Source of the DNA: CAVREM01 sp963728825
GTDB taxonomy: Bacteria > Acidobacteriota > Vicinamibacteria > Vicinamibacterales > CAVVIG01
DNA: 64,000 nucleotides
NCBI GenBank assembly: GCA_963728825.1
Contig: CAVSLA010000003.1
Span: 124,001-188,000, forward strand
Reading direction: 5' to 3'
In this document: positions 1-8,230 of the stretch, piece by piece
How the letters are laid out: every line of letters starts with the position of its first letter
How positions within the stretch are numbered: position 1 is the first letter of the stretch
Translations under genes and position numbers: made by a program
Notes under the pieces: generated by a model
The model's database searches: none
What the model saw: the letters and a program-made list of their open reading frames with translations, nothing else
What the model was told of the DNA's origin: nothing

Positions 1-2570
1 CTGCTTCGGCCGAGCCGTCTGGTGCGGCGCCGCGCCCGCCACAACGCTAGCGGGCCGGCCAGTGTTCCAAGAATTTCCAGGCCGATGAAGGTCAGCGGAT
101 AGCTGCTCCGCCCGCGAAGCCGCGCCCAGGCCCGACGTCGGTAGACGGCAGGCAACTCGAGGCCGATCCGCACCAGGCCCCGTCGATCGTGGTCGCGAAG
201 CCAGGTCGTCAGCTGATACGCGACATGCCCCTTCGCGTAGCTGAAAATCTGTCGACGCAGCGCCGCCATGGTGCTTCGGTGGTAGTGCCACACCAGGGCG
301 TTGGGTTCATAGGCGATCGCGTGTCCCGCCTTCAGCACGCGATAGAACAGGTAGGTATCCTCGCTGCACCCGCTGGGCGTGCCCGCGCCCAGCGCCTCGT
401 CGAACAGGCCGATGGCAGGGTCGGCGAAGATCGCGGCGCGGAATGCCGCGTTCGCGGTGCACCCGAGGCGCCAGGTCGGTACCGACCTGCGGAACTGCGC
501 GAACCACTCTCCGTCGACAACGCGCCGTTGCCATCCGCGGCCGAGCCCGCCGTAAGCTTCGAACGTCTGCTGTGCTTGGTTCTCCAGATCGCCCGGCAGA
601 ACGTTGCCGGTAACGACCATGACGTCGTCGCGCTGAAATGGCTGAATCAACCGTTCGATCCAGTCGGGTGGACACGCGACGTCATCGTCGGTCGTCGCGA
701 TGATGTCGCCGCGTGCCGCCGCAATGCCGCGGTTGCGTGCGTACGACAGTCCCGGCCGGCGTTCGTTGACCAGGACGACGCCTGGGTAGCGTGAAGCAAC
801 GGGCGCGGTGAGCCCGGAATCGGGATTGTTGTCGACGACGACCACTTCGAAGCGCCGCGCTGTTCGCTGGCTGACCAGACTCTCCAGGCATCGCTGCAAC
901 TCGCCAGGCCGATCGCGCGTGGCCACCACGACGCTCACACTGAGGTTCGTGTCGATCGCGCATTCAGCAGTCTGGTTGACGCCGGTCGTCAACGTTTCGG
1001 CAGCGGCGGTCACCAACCGCATCCAGGCGACATCCTTGCCGAGGCCGGTTCCGACCGCGAGCAGCTCGATGGCAAGCTGTTGCGAGATCGTGTCCGCCAG
1101 CCAGGCCGGGCTGATCACGGCGCCCTGGTGTTCGATCTTGACGGTGCCGATCACCGCCTCTCCCCGATTGACCAGGACGCGCGCGCGCTCGAAGGCAGTC
1201 AGGTCGTCGAGCGGGCGCAGCGGCCGCGACACATCCACGCGTCGAACAGCTTCGCGAGCGCGCTGCCGCTTGCGCGGCGCCGGTCGACCCGCTCCGTCGG
1301 CGAGAAGCGAGGCTTCATGGGAGTGTGCCTTGGCGATGTCCCGCGCGCGCGCAAGCGCGCGAGGATATCGAGTCAGACCTCGAATCGACCCGACCAGCTC
1401 TGCAACCACGAGGTCGCGCGGAACGTTCTGGCCGCGAACGAGCAGGCGGCGGATGTTCCACCACCACAACCACCACAACCCGAGGCGCGTGACGGCGAGG
1501 CGTTCGGCCGGAAATGTGGAAGCGGTGCGCCTCAAGTAGGCGTAGAAGCCGATGCCGTTGTTCGCGATCTGCGTTCTGAGCTCTGTGTAAGACCTGCGGT
1601 GACGGTGCCTCACGAGGGCGGCAGGCTCGTAGACGAGCGTGTGGCCAGCCTTCAGAACTCGAAAAAACATCTCGAGGTCGCCGCCGCCGTTTGTGACGGT
1701 GCCGACGTCGAGCGCCGGGTCGAATCCGCCGATGGACGCGAACACCTGGCGGCGAAACGCCATATTCGCCCCTGTCCCGAACTTGCCTGTGCCGCCGTGC
1801 ACCAGCGCGACGGGTCCGCGAACGGGCGCTCGATACCACCGGCGAATGAACCCACGGCCGAATCCGCCGTACTCTTCGAACAGACGTTGCGCGTCCGTTT
1901 CCAGCTCGTACGGCAGGACCAACCCGGTGACCGCCATCACCTCGCCATCGTCGGCAAAGACCTGCGCCAGGGCAGCCACCCACCCTGCGTCGACGACGAC
2001 ATCGTCGTCGGTGAACGCGATGATTTCACCGCGGCATTCGAGAATGGCGCGGTTGCGCGCCCAGTCGAGACCCGGACGCTCCTCTCGGACATAGCGAACG
2101 TTGGGAAATTGCGTCCGGAGCAATTGCTCGGTCGCGTCGGTGGTCGGCGCGTTGTCGACGACGATGACGTCGAGCGGGGAGTACTCGATCGCCGCGAGAG
2201 CCGTCAGGCAACGCTCCAGATCGGGTGTTCTGTCGCGGGTGCACACCGCGACCGTTACGGACGGGCTGGCGAATTCGGGAGACGGCGAGGGCCTGAACAG
2301 GTCGCTGACGCTCAGCTTGGTCGGCTGAATGCGCGTCTGAATTACCCGCTCGGCCAGCAACGTGGCGAATTTGGCCGAATAGTCCCGCACGATGCGACGG
2401 CCGAGCGTTTCGCGGTCTACGCGACCGGCGACGATCGGTACGCGCGCCTGTCCGATTGGCCGCCCGTGCAGCCGCAGCAGAACGAGCGCGTCGCTAAATC
2501 GGTGAAGATCGCGACGGTCGTCGAACGAGGCGGTCAGCTCGCAATCGCAGACGTACGTCGGCTTGCTCAT
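1..2570 (-). CDS. Tandem double family-2 glycosyltransferase (3' end outside window)
   Basis: One uninterrupted frame of about 856 codons runs from an ATG at 2570 off the left edge. It holds two GT-A family-2 modules. The first has VTVAVCTRDR near residue 107 and the metal-binding region FTDDDVVVD near 187. The second has VSVVVATRDRPGELQRCLES near 545 and TTDDDVACPPDW near 622. Each is preceded by a similar stretch of about 100 residues (LVLLRLHGRPIGQARV; VLVNRGEAVIGTVKI), so the protein looks like an internal duplication. Each module ends in the GGDLEMFFRVLKAGHTLVYEP / GCSEDTYLFYRVLKAGHAIA type of acceptor region. It probably transfers sugars to a cell-surface glycan or lipid carrier in the cytoplasm; donor and acceptor are unknown. 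It is divergent from the VCBS gene. The family call is secure; the two-module architecture is read directly. Confidence 0.85.
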   Translation of the reverse strand, partial: MSKPTYVCDCELTASFDDRRDLHRFSDALVLLRLHGRPIGQARVPIVAGRVDRETLGRRIVRDYSAKFATLLAERVIQTRIQPTKLSVSDLFRPSPSPEFASPSVTVAVCTRDRTPDLERCLTALAAIEYSPLDVIVVDNAPTTDATEQLLRTQFPNVRYVREERPGLDWARNRAILECRGEIIAFTDDDVVVDAGWVAALAQVFADDGEVMAVTGLVLPYELETDAQRLFEEYGGFGRGFIRRWYRAPVRGPVALVHGGTGKFGTGANMAFRRQVFASIGGFDPALDVGTVTNGGGDLEMFFRVLKAGHTLVYEPAALVRHRHRRSYTELRTQIANNGIGFYAYLRRTASTFPAERLAVTRLGLWWLWWWNIRRLLVRGQNVPRDLVVAELVGSIRGLTRYPRALARARDIAKAHSHEASLLADGAGRPAPRKRQRAREAVRRVDVSRPLRPLDDLTAFERARVLVNRGEAVIGTVKIEHQGAVISPAWLADTISQQLAIELLAVGTGLGKDVAWMRLVTAAAETLTTGVNQTAECAIDTNLSVSVVVATRDRPGELQRCLESLVSQRTARRFEVVVVDNNPDSGLTAPVASRYPGVVLVNERRPGLSYARNRGIAAARGDIIATTDDDVACPPDWIERLIQPFQRDDVMVVTGNVLPGDLENQAQQTFEAYGGLGRGWQRRVVDGEWFAQFRRSVPTWRLGCTANAAFRAAIFADPAIGLFDEALGAGTPSGCSEDTYLFYRVLKAGHAIAYEPNALVWHYHRSTMAALRRQIFSYAKGHVAYQLTTWLRDHDRRGLVRIGLELPAVYRRRAWARLRGRSSYPLTFIGLEILGTLAGPLALWRARRRTRRLGRS

Positions 2571-2619
2571 TCATCCAGTCGGCGCCTCGACAGTACGCAA
2601 GGTCGGTGCCAGACCAGGT

Positions 2620-3738
2620 ATGATTTCGCCCATGCTGATACGTCTGCTTCAGTCCACAGCCTCGCTGGCAGTGCTCGCGGTTCTGGCAGCGGGACCGCGC
2701 AGCTTCACCAGGGTTGTGAACCTCGAAACGACGTCAGAAGATTCGGCAAACGTGAGCATGGGCGACCTCGACGGCGACGGCGATCTCGACCTGGTGCTGG
2801 CCAAGGGCCGGCATACTCCGCTTCTCGATCGCGTCCTGTTGAACGACGGGAAGGGCGGCTTCACGGCATCCAATCTGGGTCCGACCGCTGATCGGACTTA
2901 CACCGCCGCGCTCGCCGATCTTGATGCGGACGGTGATCTGGACGTTCTGACCAGCAATGACACGCCAGATAGCAAGCTGGTCTACCTGAATGATGGCAAG
3001 GGCCGATTCGCAGTCGCCGGCACGTGGGGCGTTCCGGAATGGTCGACCAGAAACGCCTCAGTCGCCGACCTGAACGGCGATGGGCGGGTCGACGTTATCG
3101 CTGCCAACCGGCCGGGACCCAGTTTCGTGTGTCTGAACCAGGGCGGCGGCCGCTTCACGGCGCCCTGTATCAGCATTCCCGCCGAATCGGCGACGAGCAT
3201 CGTTCCCGCGGACTTCGACCAAGATGGATTCGTCGACCTGGCTGTGCCCAGCCGAGACGGTGGACAGAGTCGCATCTATTTCAATGATGGGCGGGCTGGT
3301 TTTGCCCGAACACTCCCCTTCGGGCCGCCGGATGCGAGAGCTCGCGTCGGGGCCGCAGCCGACTTCAACGGAGACGGCTCAGTCGATCTGGTCGTCGGCG
3401 ACGAGCGAGCCGCTTCGATGATCGTCTATCAGAACGACGGCACAGGCCGGTTGACGGCCGGGTTCGGTGTCGCCGATAAAGCCAAGACGCCGTACGCCAT
3501 CGCCGCGGGCGATTTGAACGGCGACGCGATTCCTGACATCGTCCTCGGATACACCGCGGGGCCCCACTCGATCTTCTTCAACGATGGAACCGGCCGACAG
3601 TTTGCTCAGGTGATGTTCGGTGATTCGAATGGGTCCGCGTATGGGTTCGCGATCGGCGACATCAACGGGGATCGGTTCCCGGACATCGCGCTGGCACGCT
3701 CCGGAGCGCCGAACGTGCTCTATCTGAGCGGCAATTAA
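2620..3738 (+). CDS. Secreted VCBS/FG-GAP repeat protein
   Basis: The 372-residue product starts with a hydrophobic signal peptide (MLIRLLQSTASLAVLAVLAAG) and then carries seven calcium-binding-type repeats about 50 residues apart: DLDGDGDLD, DLDADGDLD, DLNGDGRVD, DFDQDGFVD, DFNGDGSVD, DLNGDAIPD and DINGDRFPD. These belong to the VCBS/FG-GAP family and should fold as an extracytoplasmic seven-bladed beta-propeller. No catalytic or anchoring domain is visible, so a binding or adhesion role is only inferred. The ATG at 2620 or the one at 2632 is the likely start because either places the signal peptide at the N-terminus; an upstream in-frame start at 2563 would overlap the divergent glycosyltransferase. 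Confidence 0.8.
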   Translation: MISPMLIRLLQSTASLAVLAVLAAGPRSFTRVVNLETTSEDSANVSMGDLDGDGDLDLVLAKGRHTPLLDRVLLNDGKGGFTASNLGPTADRTYTAALADLDADGDLDVLTSNDTPDSKLVYLNDGKGRFAVAGTWGVPEWSTRNASVADLNGDGRVDVIAANRPGPSFVCLNQGGGRFTAPCISIPAESATSIVPADFDQDGFVDLAVPSRDGGQSRIYFNDGRAGFARTLPFGPPDARARVGAAADFNGDGSVDLVVGDERAASMIVYQNDGTGRLTAGFGVADKAKTPYAIAAGDLNGDAIPDIVLGYTAGPHSIFFNDGTGRQFAQVMFGDSNGSAYGFAIGDINGDRFPDIALARSGAPNVLYLSGN

Positions 3739-3768
3739 CCCGCCGTCAGACGATCCGCCATCCGGTCC

Positions 3769-3797
3769 TTGACTCGCGACACCGGCCGTTCTAGGCT
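3769..3797 (+). promoter_or_regulatory. Sigma70-type promoter for the PadR-ADOP pair
   Basis: TTGACT (3769-3774) and TAGGCT (3792-3797) are separated by exactly 17 bases and lie about 24 bases before the padR start. A GAGGTAAC ribosome-binding site follows directly before the ATG at 3821. The same TTG...-17-TA.... layout precedes the other two PadR genes and the SPFH riboswitch in this window. Confidence 0.6.
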
Positions 3798-3820
3798 GAT
3801 GTGTCGAAGGTTGAGGTAAC

Positions 3821-4156
3821 ATGTCGTCTTCCCGCTTTCCGATCCCCCAGGGCACGCTCGACATGCTGATTCTGCAGATTCTGTCGGTCGAGCCGGCTCA
3901 TGGCTACGCGATCGCGCAACGTCTGCATAACCTTTCGCGCGAGGCGGTCCGAATCAATCAGGGCTCTCTGTATCCGGCGTTGCACCGCCTTGAACAGAAA
4001 CGCTGGCTTCGCGCGGAATGGCGGACATCGGAGACCGGCCGCGAGGCCAAGTTCTATGCGCTCACGCGGGCAGGCCAGAAGCAGCTGGCGGTCGAAAAGC
4101 AAACCTGGGCGCGGCTCGCGGTCGCGGTCGGGTTGATCTTCAACGAGGGCAAGTAG
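3821..4156 (+). CDS. PadR-family transcriptional regulator
   Basis: The 111-residue protein is a short winged-helix PadR regulator. It has the family N-terminus QGTLDMLILQILSVEPAHGY, the recognition-helix and wing region INQGSLYPALHRLEQKRWLR, and AEWRTSETGREAKFYALT. It has the short length typical of acidobacterial PadR proteins paired with ADOP permeases. It ends four bases before the ADOP start, so the two are co-transcribed. By family analogy it likely represses its own operon and is released by an unknown ligand. There is no sign of truncation. Confidence 0.9.
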   Translation: MSSSRFPIPQGTLDMLILQILSVEPAHGYAIAQRLHNLSREAVRINQGSLYPALHRLEQKRWLRAEWRTSETGREAKFYALTRAGQKQLAVEKQTWARLAVAVGLIFNEGK

Positions 4157-4160
4157 CGCA

Positions 4161-6884
4161 ATGGCGAGGTTCCTCAACCTGCTCCCCTGGAGACGGCGGC
4201 GGATGGAACAGGATCTCGAGCGTGAACTGCAGTATCACGAGAACCGGCGCATCGACGATCTGACGCAGTCCGGCCTGAGCGCGACCGAGGCCAGACGCCT
4301 GGCGGCGCTCGAGTTCGGTGGCACCGTCCAGGTTCAGGAAGGAGTGCGCGAAACATGGATGTGGCGCTGGCTCGATGACTGCAGTCGCGAAATTCGATAC
4401 GCGGGTCGCACGCTCCTGCGCAGTCCGGGCTTCACGATTGCTGCCCTGCTGTCGCTCGCGCTGGGAGTCGGCGCGACTACCGGCATCTTCTCTCTGGTCG
4501 ACCAGGTCCTGTTGCGCCGTCTGCCGGTGGCGGAGCCAGACCGGCTCGTCCATCTGGCCTGGCGGGGCAGCGCCCTGGCGACGGGATGGGGATTCGGATT
4601 TCAGATGTCCTACCCTTTCTGCCAGGACCTTCAGGAGCAAAACCAATTCTTCGACGGCGTGTTCTGCCGTCATCCGACCACGGTCAACTTTTCGACGGGT
4701 CAGCAGCACGAACCGATTCCTGCGGAGATCGTCACGGGTTCGTACTTTGCTGTGCTCGGCATCCGCCCCCAGCTGGGTCGGCTGATCGACCCGTCCGACG
4801 ATCGTCAGCCGGGGACTCACCCGGTGGTCGTGCTCGCGCATCGTTTCTGGCAGAGTCAATTCGCGGGTGCGACAGATGTCGTCGGACGGAAGGTCCTGGT
4901 CGACAACTATCCGATGACGGTGATCGGGGTTGCGCCGGCAACCTTCACCGGCATCGACGCGCTGGCCGCTCCGGCCCTCTGGATCCCGGCCGCCATGACC
5001 GAACAGGCGGCGCCGCTCGACCCGGGTTGGAACCGCCTGCTCGATCGACGCACGGCCTGGCTGCATGCGTTCGGTCGACTCCACTCAGGAACCACCGTCG
5101 AACACGCGAAGGCCGGCCTTCAGCCATGGTTCAAATCGGTCCTCGAAGCCGACACGCGCCGCGAGGGCTTTCCGCGCGTGACCGCAGAGCAGCAGCGGGC
5201 TTTTCAGGCGTCGACACTCGACCTGCTGCCCGGCGCACAGGGCTGGTCGATGTCACGCGGTTCGCTCGAAGGGCTGCTCTGGGTGTTGATGGCCGGCACA
5301 TCCGTGCTGCTCCTGCTCGCGTGCCTGAACGTTACCAGCCTCGTGCTGGCGCGCGGCGCCGCGCGCATTCGTGAACTGAAGACGCGTCTGGCGCTTGGCG
5401 CGTCGCGCAGCCACATCACGCGGCAGGTGCTTGTCGAAAGCCTGCTGATCACGCTGGGCGGCGGTGTGCTCGGCCTTGCGGCTGCGCCCGCGGTCTCTCA
5501 GGCGCTGATTTCGTTTCTGGCGCAGTCGGCCGATCTGAGCTTCCGATTCGATCGCCGGATCTTCTTCTTCGCGTTCCTCGCTAGTGTCGCAGCGGCCGGT
5601 CTCAGCGCGCTCGCGCCGACGTTGCAGGCGAGCCGAATTCCGCTGATCGCGTCGCTCAACGAGCGATCCGTCATCGGATCACGGGCTGGACTACGACTGC
5701 GGAAGCTGCTGGTCATCGGTCAGATGGCGTTTGCGCTGATCCTGCTCACGGGTGCAGGCCTCTTCCTGCAGACATTGACGCGCCTTCAAGCCAAGGGACC
5801 TGGCTTTGCCGACACCGGTCTGCTCATGTTCCGGATCGACCCGACTTCGACCGGGTATTCGGCGGGAGACGCCGAACAACTGATGCGCAACGTGAACAGC
5901 GCGCTTGCGGAGCTACCGTGGGCGGAACGTGTGGCGGTCGCGAACACACATCTGCTCGGCACCGGGTGGTCGACCTCGAGCGTAACAATCGAGCTCGACG
6001 GGCAACGCATCGTCAATGATCGCGTCGTCTCGCGGATGCGGGTCGGTCCGGGTTTCTTCGCCACGCTTGGTACTCCGGTCATTGCCGGCCGCGACTTCGA
6101 TGAACGCGATCTCCGCCCACCGGGAAGCACACCGACGGCATTCCGGTCGGTCATCGTGAATCAGAGCTTCGCACGACGGTACTTCAAGGGCCGCAGCCCG
6201 GTCGGCGCGCGCCTTGGATTGGGGAATCGGCCCGACACGCCCACCACTATCGAGATTATCGGCGTGATAAGCGATTTCAGCCGCCGCAACCTCCGCGATG
6301 GCGAGGTCGAACAGGTCTTCCTGCAATTCTGGGATCAGAATTCCGGAGATGGCACGTTCTATCTGAGAATGCGCGGCAATATCGACTCCGCGTTCGCATC
6401 GGTTCGCGCGATCGTGAGGGAAGTGGATCCTGCGTTGCCGATTCTCGATCTGACAACGTTGGAAGATCAGATAGCTCGAACACTGAGAACCGAGCGGATG
6501 CTGGCAATTCTGTCGACCGGTTTTGGAGTGGTGGCATTGCTCCTTTCGGTCGTTGGCCTCTTCGGACTGATGTCCTACGTTGTCACCCATCGCACGCAGG
6601 AGATCGGCGTTCGACTGGCGCTCGGCGCGACGCGCGGCGCGGCCGTGTGGCTCGTCGTTCGGGACGCCGTGATGATGATCGGCATTGGCACCGGCATCGC
6701 ATTGCCGTGCATCTGGATGCTCGGCCAACTCGTCGAGGCTCAGCTCTTCGGCGTTCGAGCGGTCGACGGCCCGACCATCGCGCTGGCGAGCGCCCTGCTG
6801 GGGCTGGTGGCGATCAGCGCCGCCGCGCTGCCCGCGTGGCGCGCGGCGTCGATCAGTCCGATTGAGGCGCTCCGATTCGAATGA
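4161..6884 (+). CDS. ADOP-family duplicated MacB/FtsX-like permease
   Basis: The 907-residue protein has a charged N-terminal permease-prefix region (MEQDLERELQYHENRRIDDL), then two MacB periplasmic-core/FtsX units. Membrane helices include FTIAALLSLALGVGATTGIF near residue 93, a block around residues 375-500, and the C-terminal GVVALLLSVVGLFGLMSYVV and LALGATRGAAVWLVV segments. It has the duplicated layout and the roughly 800-900 residue size of the ADOP family. No ATPase partner is adjacent, as is usual for these orphan permeases. Substrate is unknown; a role in export or stress signalling is inference from the MacB relationship. The start follows the padR stop by four bases. Confidence 0.9.
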   Translation: MARFLNLLPWRRRRMEQDLERELQYHENRRIDDLTQSGLSATEARRLAALEFGGTVQVQEGVRETWMWRWLDDCSREIRYAGRTLLRSPGFTIAALLSLALGVGATTGIFSLVDQVLLRRLPVAEPDRLVHLAWRGSALATGWGFGFQMSYPFCQDLQEQNQFFDGVFCRHPTTVNFSTGQQHEPIPAEIVTGSYFAVLGIRPQLGRLIDPSDDRQPGTHPVVVLAHRFWQSQFAGATDVVGRKVLVDNYPMTVIGVAPATFTGIDALAAPALWIPAAMTEQAAPLDPGWNRLLDRRTAWLHAFGRLHSGTTVEHAKAGLQPWFKSVLEADTRREGFPRVTAEQQRAFQASTLDLLPGAQGWSMSRGSLEGLLWVLMAGTSVLLLLACLNVTSLVLARGAARIRELKTRLALGASRSHITRQVLVESLLITLGGGVLGLAAAPAVSQALISFLAQSADLSFRFDRRIFFFAFLASVAAAGLSALAPTLQASRIPLIASLNERSVIGSRAGLRLRKLLVIGQMAFALILLTGAGLFLQTLTRLQAKGPGFADTGLLMFRIDPTSTGYSAGDAEQLMRNVNSALAELPWAERVAVANTHLLGTGWSTSSVTIELDGQRIVNDRVVSRMRVGPGFFATLGTPVIAGRDFDERDLRPPGSTPTAFRSVIVNQSFARRYFKGRSPVGARLGLGNRPDTPTTIEIIGVISDFSRRNLRDGEVEQVFLQFWDQNSGDGTFYLRMRGNIDSAFASVRAIVREVDPALPILDLTTLEDQIARTLRTERMLAILSTGFGVVALLLSVVGLFGLMSYVVTHRTQEIGVRLALGATRGAAVWLVVRDAVMMIGIGTGIALPCIWMLGQLVEAQLFGVRAVDGPTIALASALLGLVAISAAALPAWRAASISPIEALRFE

Positions 6885-6917
6885 AGCATGAACTCTTTCG
6901 AGTCTGCTTCTCTCAGG

Positions 6918-8036
6918 TCACCGCAGCGGGACTACTGCGAGCAGCGGCCAATGATCGGATCCGAAGCGGCTGTCGAGCCGTTGCACTGGGACAGGTCGAA
7001 CGGTCCCCTTGGCGAACACGTAATCCAGCTTGTTGCCGGTCCATAGAGGGCCCCGCCAGGTTTCTCTGGCCCGAAGTGGCTCCGCGTCGGGAAACGCGCG
7101 TCGCAGTTCCTTGACCGCCGGCTCGTCGTCTCCCCACCAGGTGTTCAGGTCGCCAGCCACGACGAGCGGCGCAGGCCACGCCGTCAGGACCTGCTGCAGC
7201 GCCCGCGCCTGACGCCGTCGTGCAGCACTCGGTCCGCCTCGCAGGAGGCCGACGTTGGTATCGAAGTGGGTGTTCACCAGCCGAAGGTGCCAGGTCGGTT
7301 CGCCTCCTTCGAAGCTGGCGCCCAGCGCGATGCGACGCTGTTTTTCGAACGGCAGCTCGACGACCAGGACATTGTCGGGCCGCAACGTCGAGACGATGGC
7401 CGCCCCGCGATCCTCATCATCTCCGTCGCGTTTGCGGGTCGGGGCGTAGACCGCGTGCAGCTTCCGGTCACGCGCGAACTTCAGGATCTGCGATCGGTAG
7501 ACTTCCTGCAGCAGCAGCACGAACGACTCGACGCGCCGGCCGGCCGTGAACTCGCCGCGGCGGAGCCGCGACACGAGGTCTGGCAGATCGCCGCGGCCAA
7601 GGTACGTGTTCCAGGAGATGACCACGACGTTGTCGAGGGACGGATTGGGCAGGGCTCGGGCCGGAGCCGGCGACTCATGAAAGTCCGGGGACGTTATCGT
7701 GACGGGGCCGGCACTGTTACACGCGAGATCGAGTTTGACGCGGTGACTCGGATCCTCGGGTAAGGCCCAAATCGGCGGGTTCAGAAACTCCCTGAGCTCG
7801 ACGCTTTCGATGGCGCGGCAGTTCCCGCTCCCGGCATACAACGGAAGCAACGACATGGCGGGCTGCACCGCGCACGCCGATGTGGCTGCGGCAAAGGCGA
7901 GGCAGAAAACCCGCGTGACCCTAGCGCTTGCGCCGGCGCTTCGGTGCTGATTCAGGATAGTGGTGCGTCTGATGGGGACGCACGTCGCGCACCGCAGTGC
8001 TGGCCGGGCTATGAAACTGATCGCGATCGCGCGCAA
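6918..8036 (-). CDS. Secreted endonuclease/exonuclease/phosphatase-fold hydrolase
   Basis: The protein carries the full metal-dependent EEP (DNase I-like) motif series: VVISWNTYLGRGDLPDLV, LLLQEVY with the catalytic Glu, LVNTHFD, VVAGDLNTW, NKLDYVFAKG and the C-terminal GSDHWPLLAV. A hydrophobic stretch (RVFCLAFAAATSACAVQP) before the domain suggests export. Possible substrates are nucleic acids or phospho-esters; the sequence does not decide. The start is uncertain: the given TTG at 8036 overlaps the upstream small gene by 116 bases, and a later alternative start is possible. The frame is intact. It faces the ADOP gene tail to tail with a 33-base gap. Confidence 0.8.
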   Translation of the reverse strand: MRAIAISFIARPALRCATCVPIRRTTILNQHRSAGASARVTRVFCLAFAAATSACAVQPAMSLLPLYAGSGNCRAIESVELREFLNPPIWALPEDPSHRVKLDLACNSAGPVTITSPDFHESPAPARALPNPSLDNVVVISWNTYLGRGDLPDLVSRLRRGEFTAGRRVESFVLLLQEVYRSQILKFARDRKLHAVYAPTRKRDGDDEDRGAAIVSTLRPDNVLVVELPFEKQRRIALGASFEGGEPTWHLRLVNTHFDTNVGLLRGGPSAARRRQARALQQVLTAWPAPLVVAGDLNTWWGDDEPAVKELRRAFPDAEPLRARETWRGPLWTGNKLDYVFAKGTVRPVPVQRLDSRFGSDHWPLLAVVPLR

Positions 8037-8151
8037 TGGACTCCGAGTTCTCGACCACGCGATTGTGGACCTGCGACATGTGTTCGTTCAACCGCCGCAT
8101 GCGCTCCAGCTGCTCCTCGAGAAACGCCCCGTCAAAATCCGAGATACTCAC
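7921..8151 (-). CDS. Small hypothetical coiled-coil-like protein
   Basis: A 76-residue frame begins at a GTG (8151) with a good ribosome-binding site (AGGAG, eight bases upstream). The N-terminal half is predicted helical and heptad-like (FLEEQLERMRRLNEHMSQVH); the C-terminal tail is His/Pro-rich and strongly basic, ending KRRRKR. No family is recognised. It lies between the addA stop and the EEP hydrolase on the same strand, about 80 bases downstream of addA, so it may be part of that transcript. The good ribosome-binding site and helical composition support a real gene; function is unknown. Confidence 0.5.
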   Translation of the reverse strand: MSISDFDGAFLEEQLERMRRLNEHMSQVHNRVVENSESIARDRDQFHSPASTAVRDVRPHQTHHYPESAPKRRRKR

Positions 8152-8230
8152 GCCAGGTCTCCTGCCAAGCTTCCAGCGAATCTCGTGCCAAAAAACTGGG
8201 GCCAATGATCGCCTGCTCTGAACGGCTGAG

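Noticed and set aside
1080..2891. A 603-codon open frame on the plus strand antisense to the double glycosyltransferase
   Set aside because: It lacks any recognised motif, crosses the divergent start region and has low-complexity Arg/Ala composition typical of shadow frames in GC-rich DNA. The minus strand has clear GT2 motifs.
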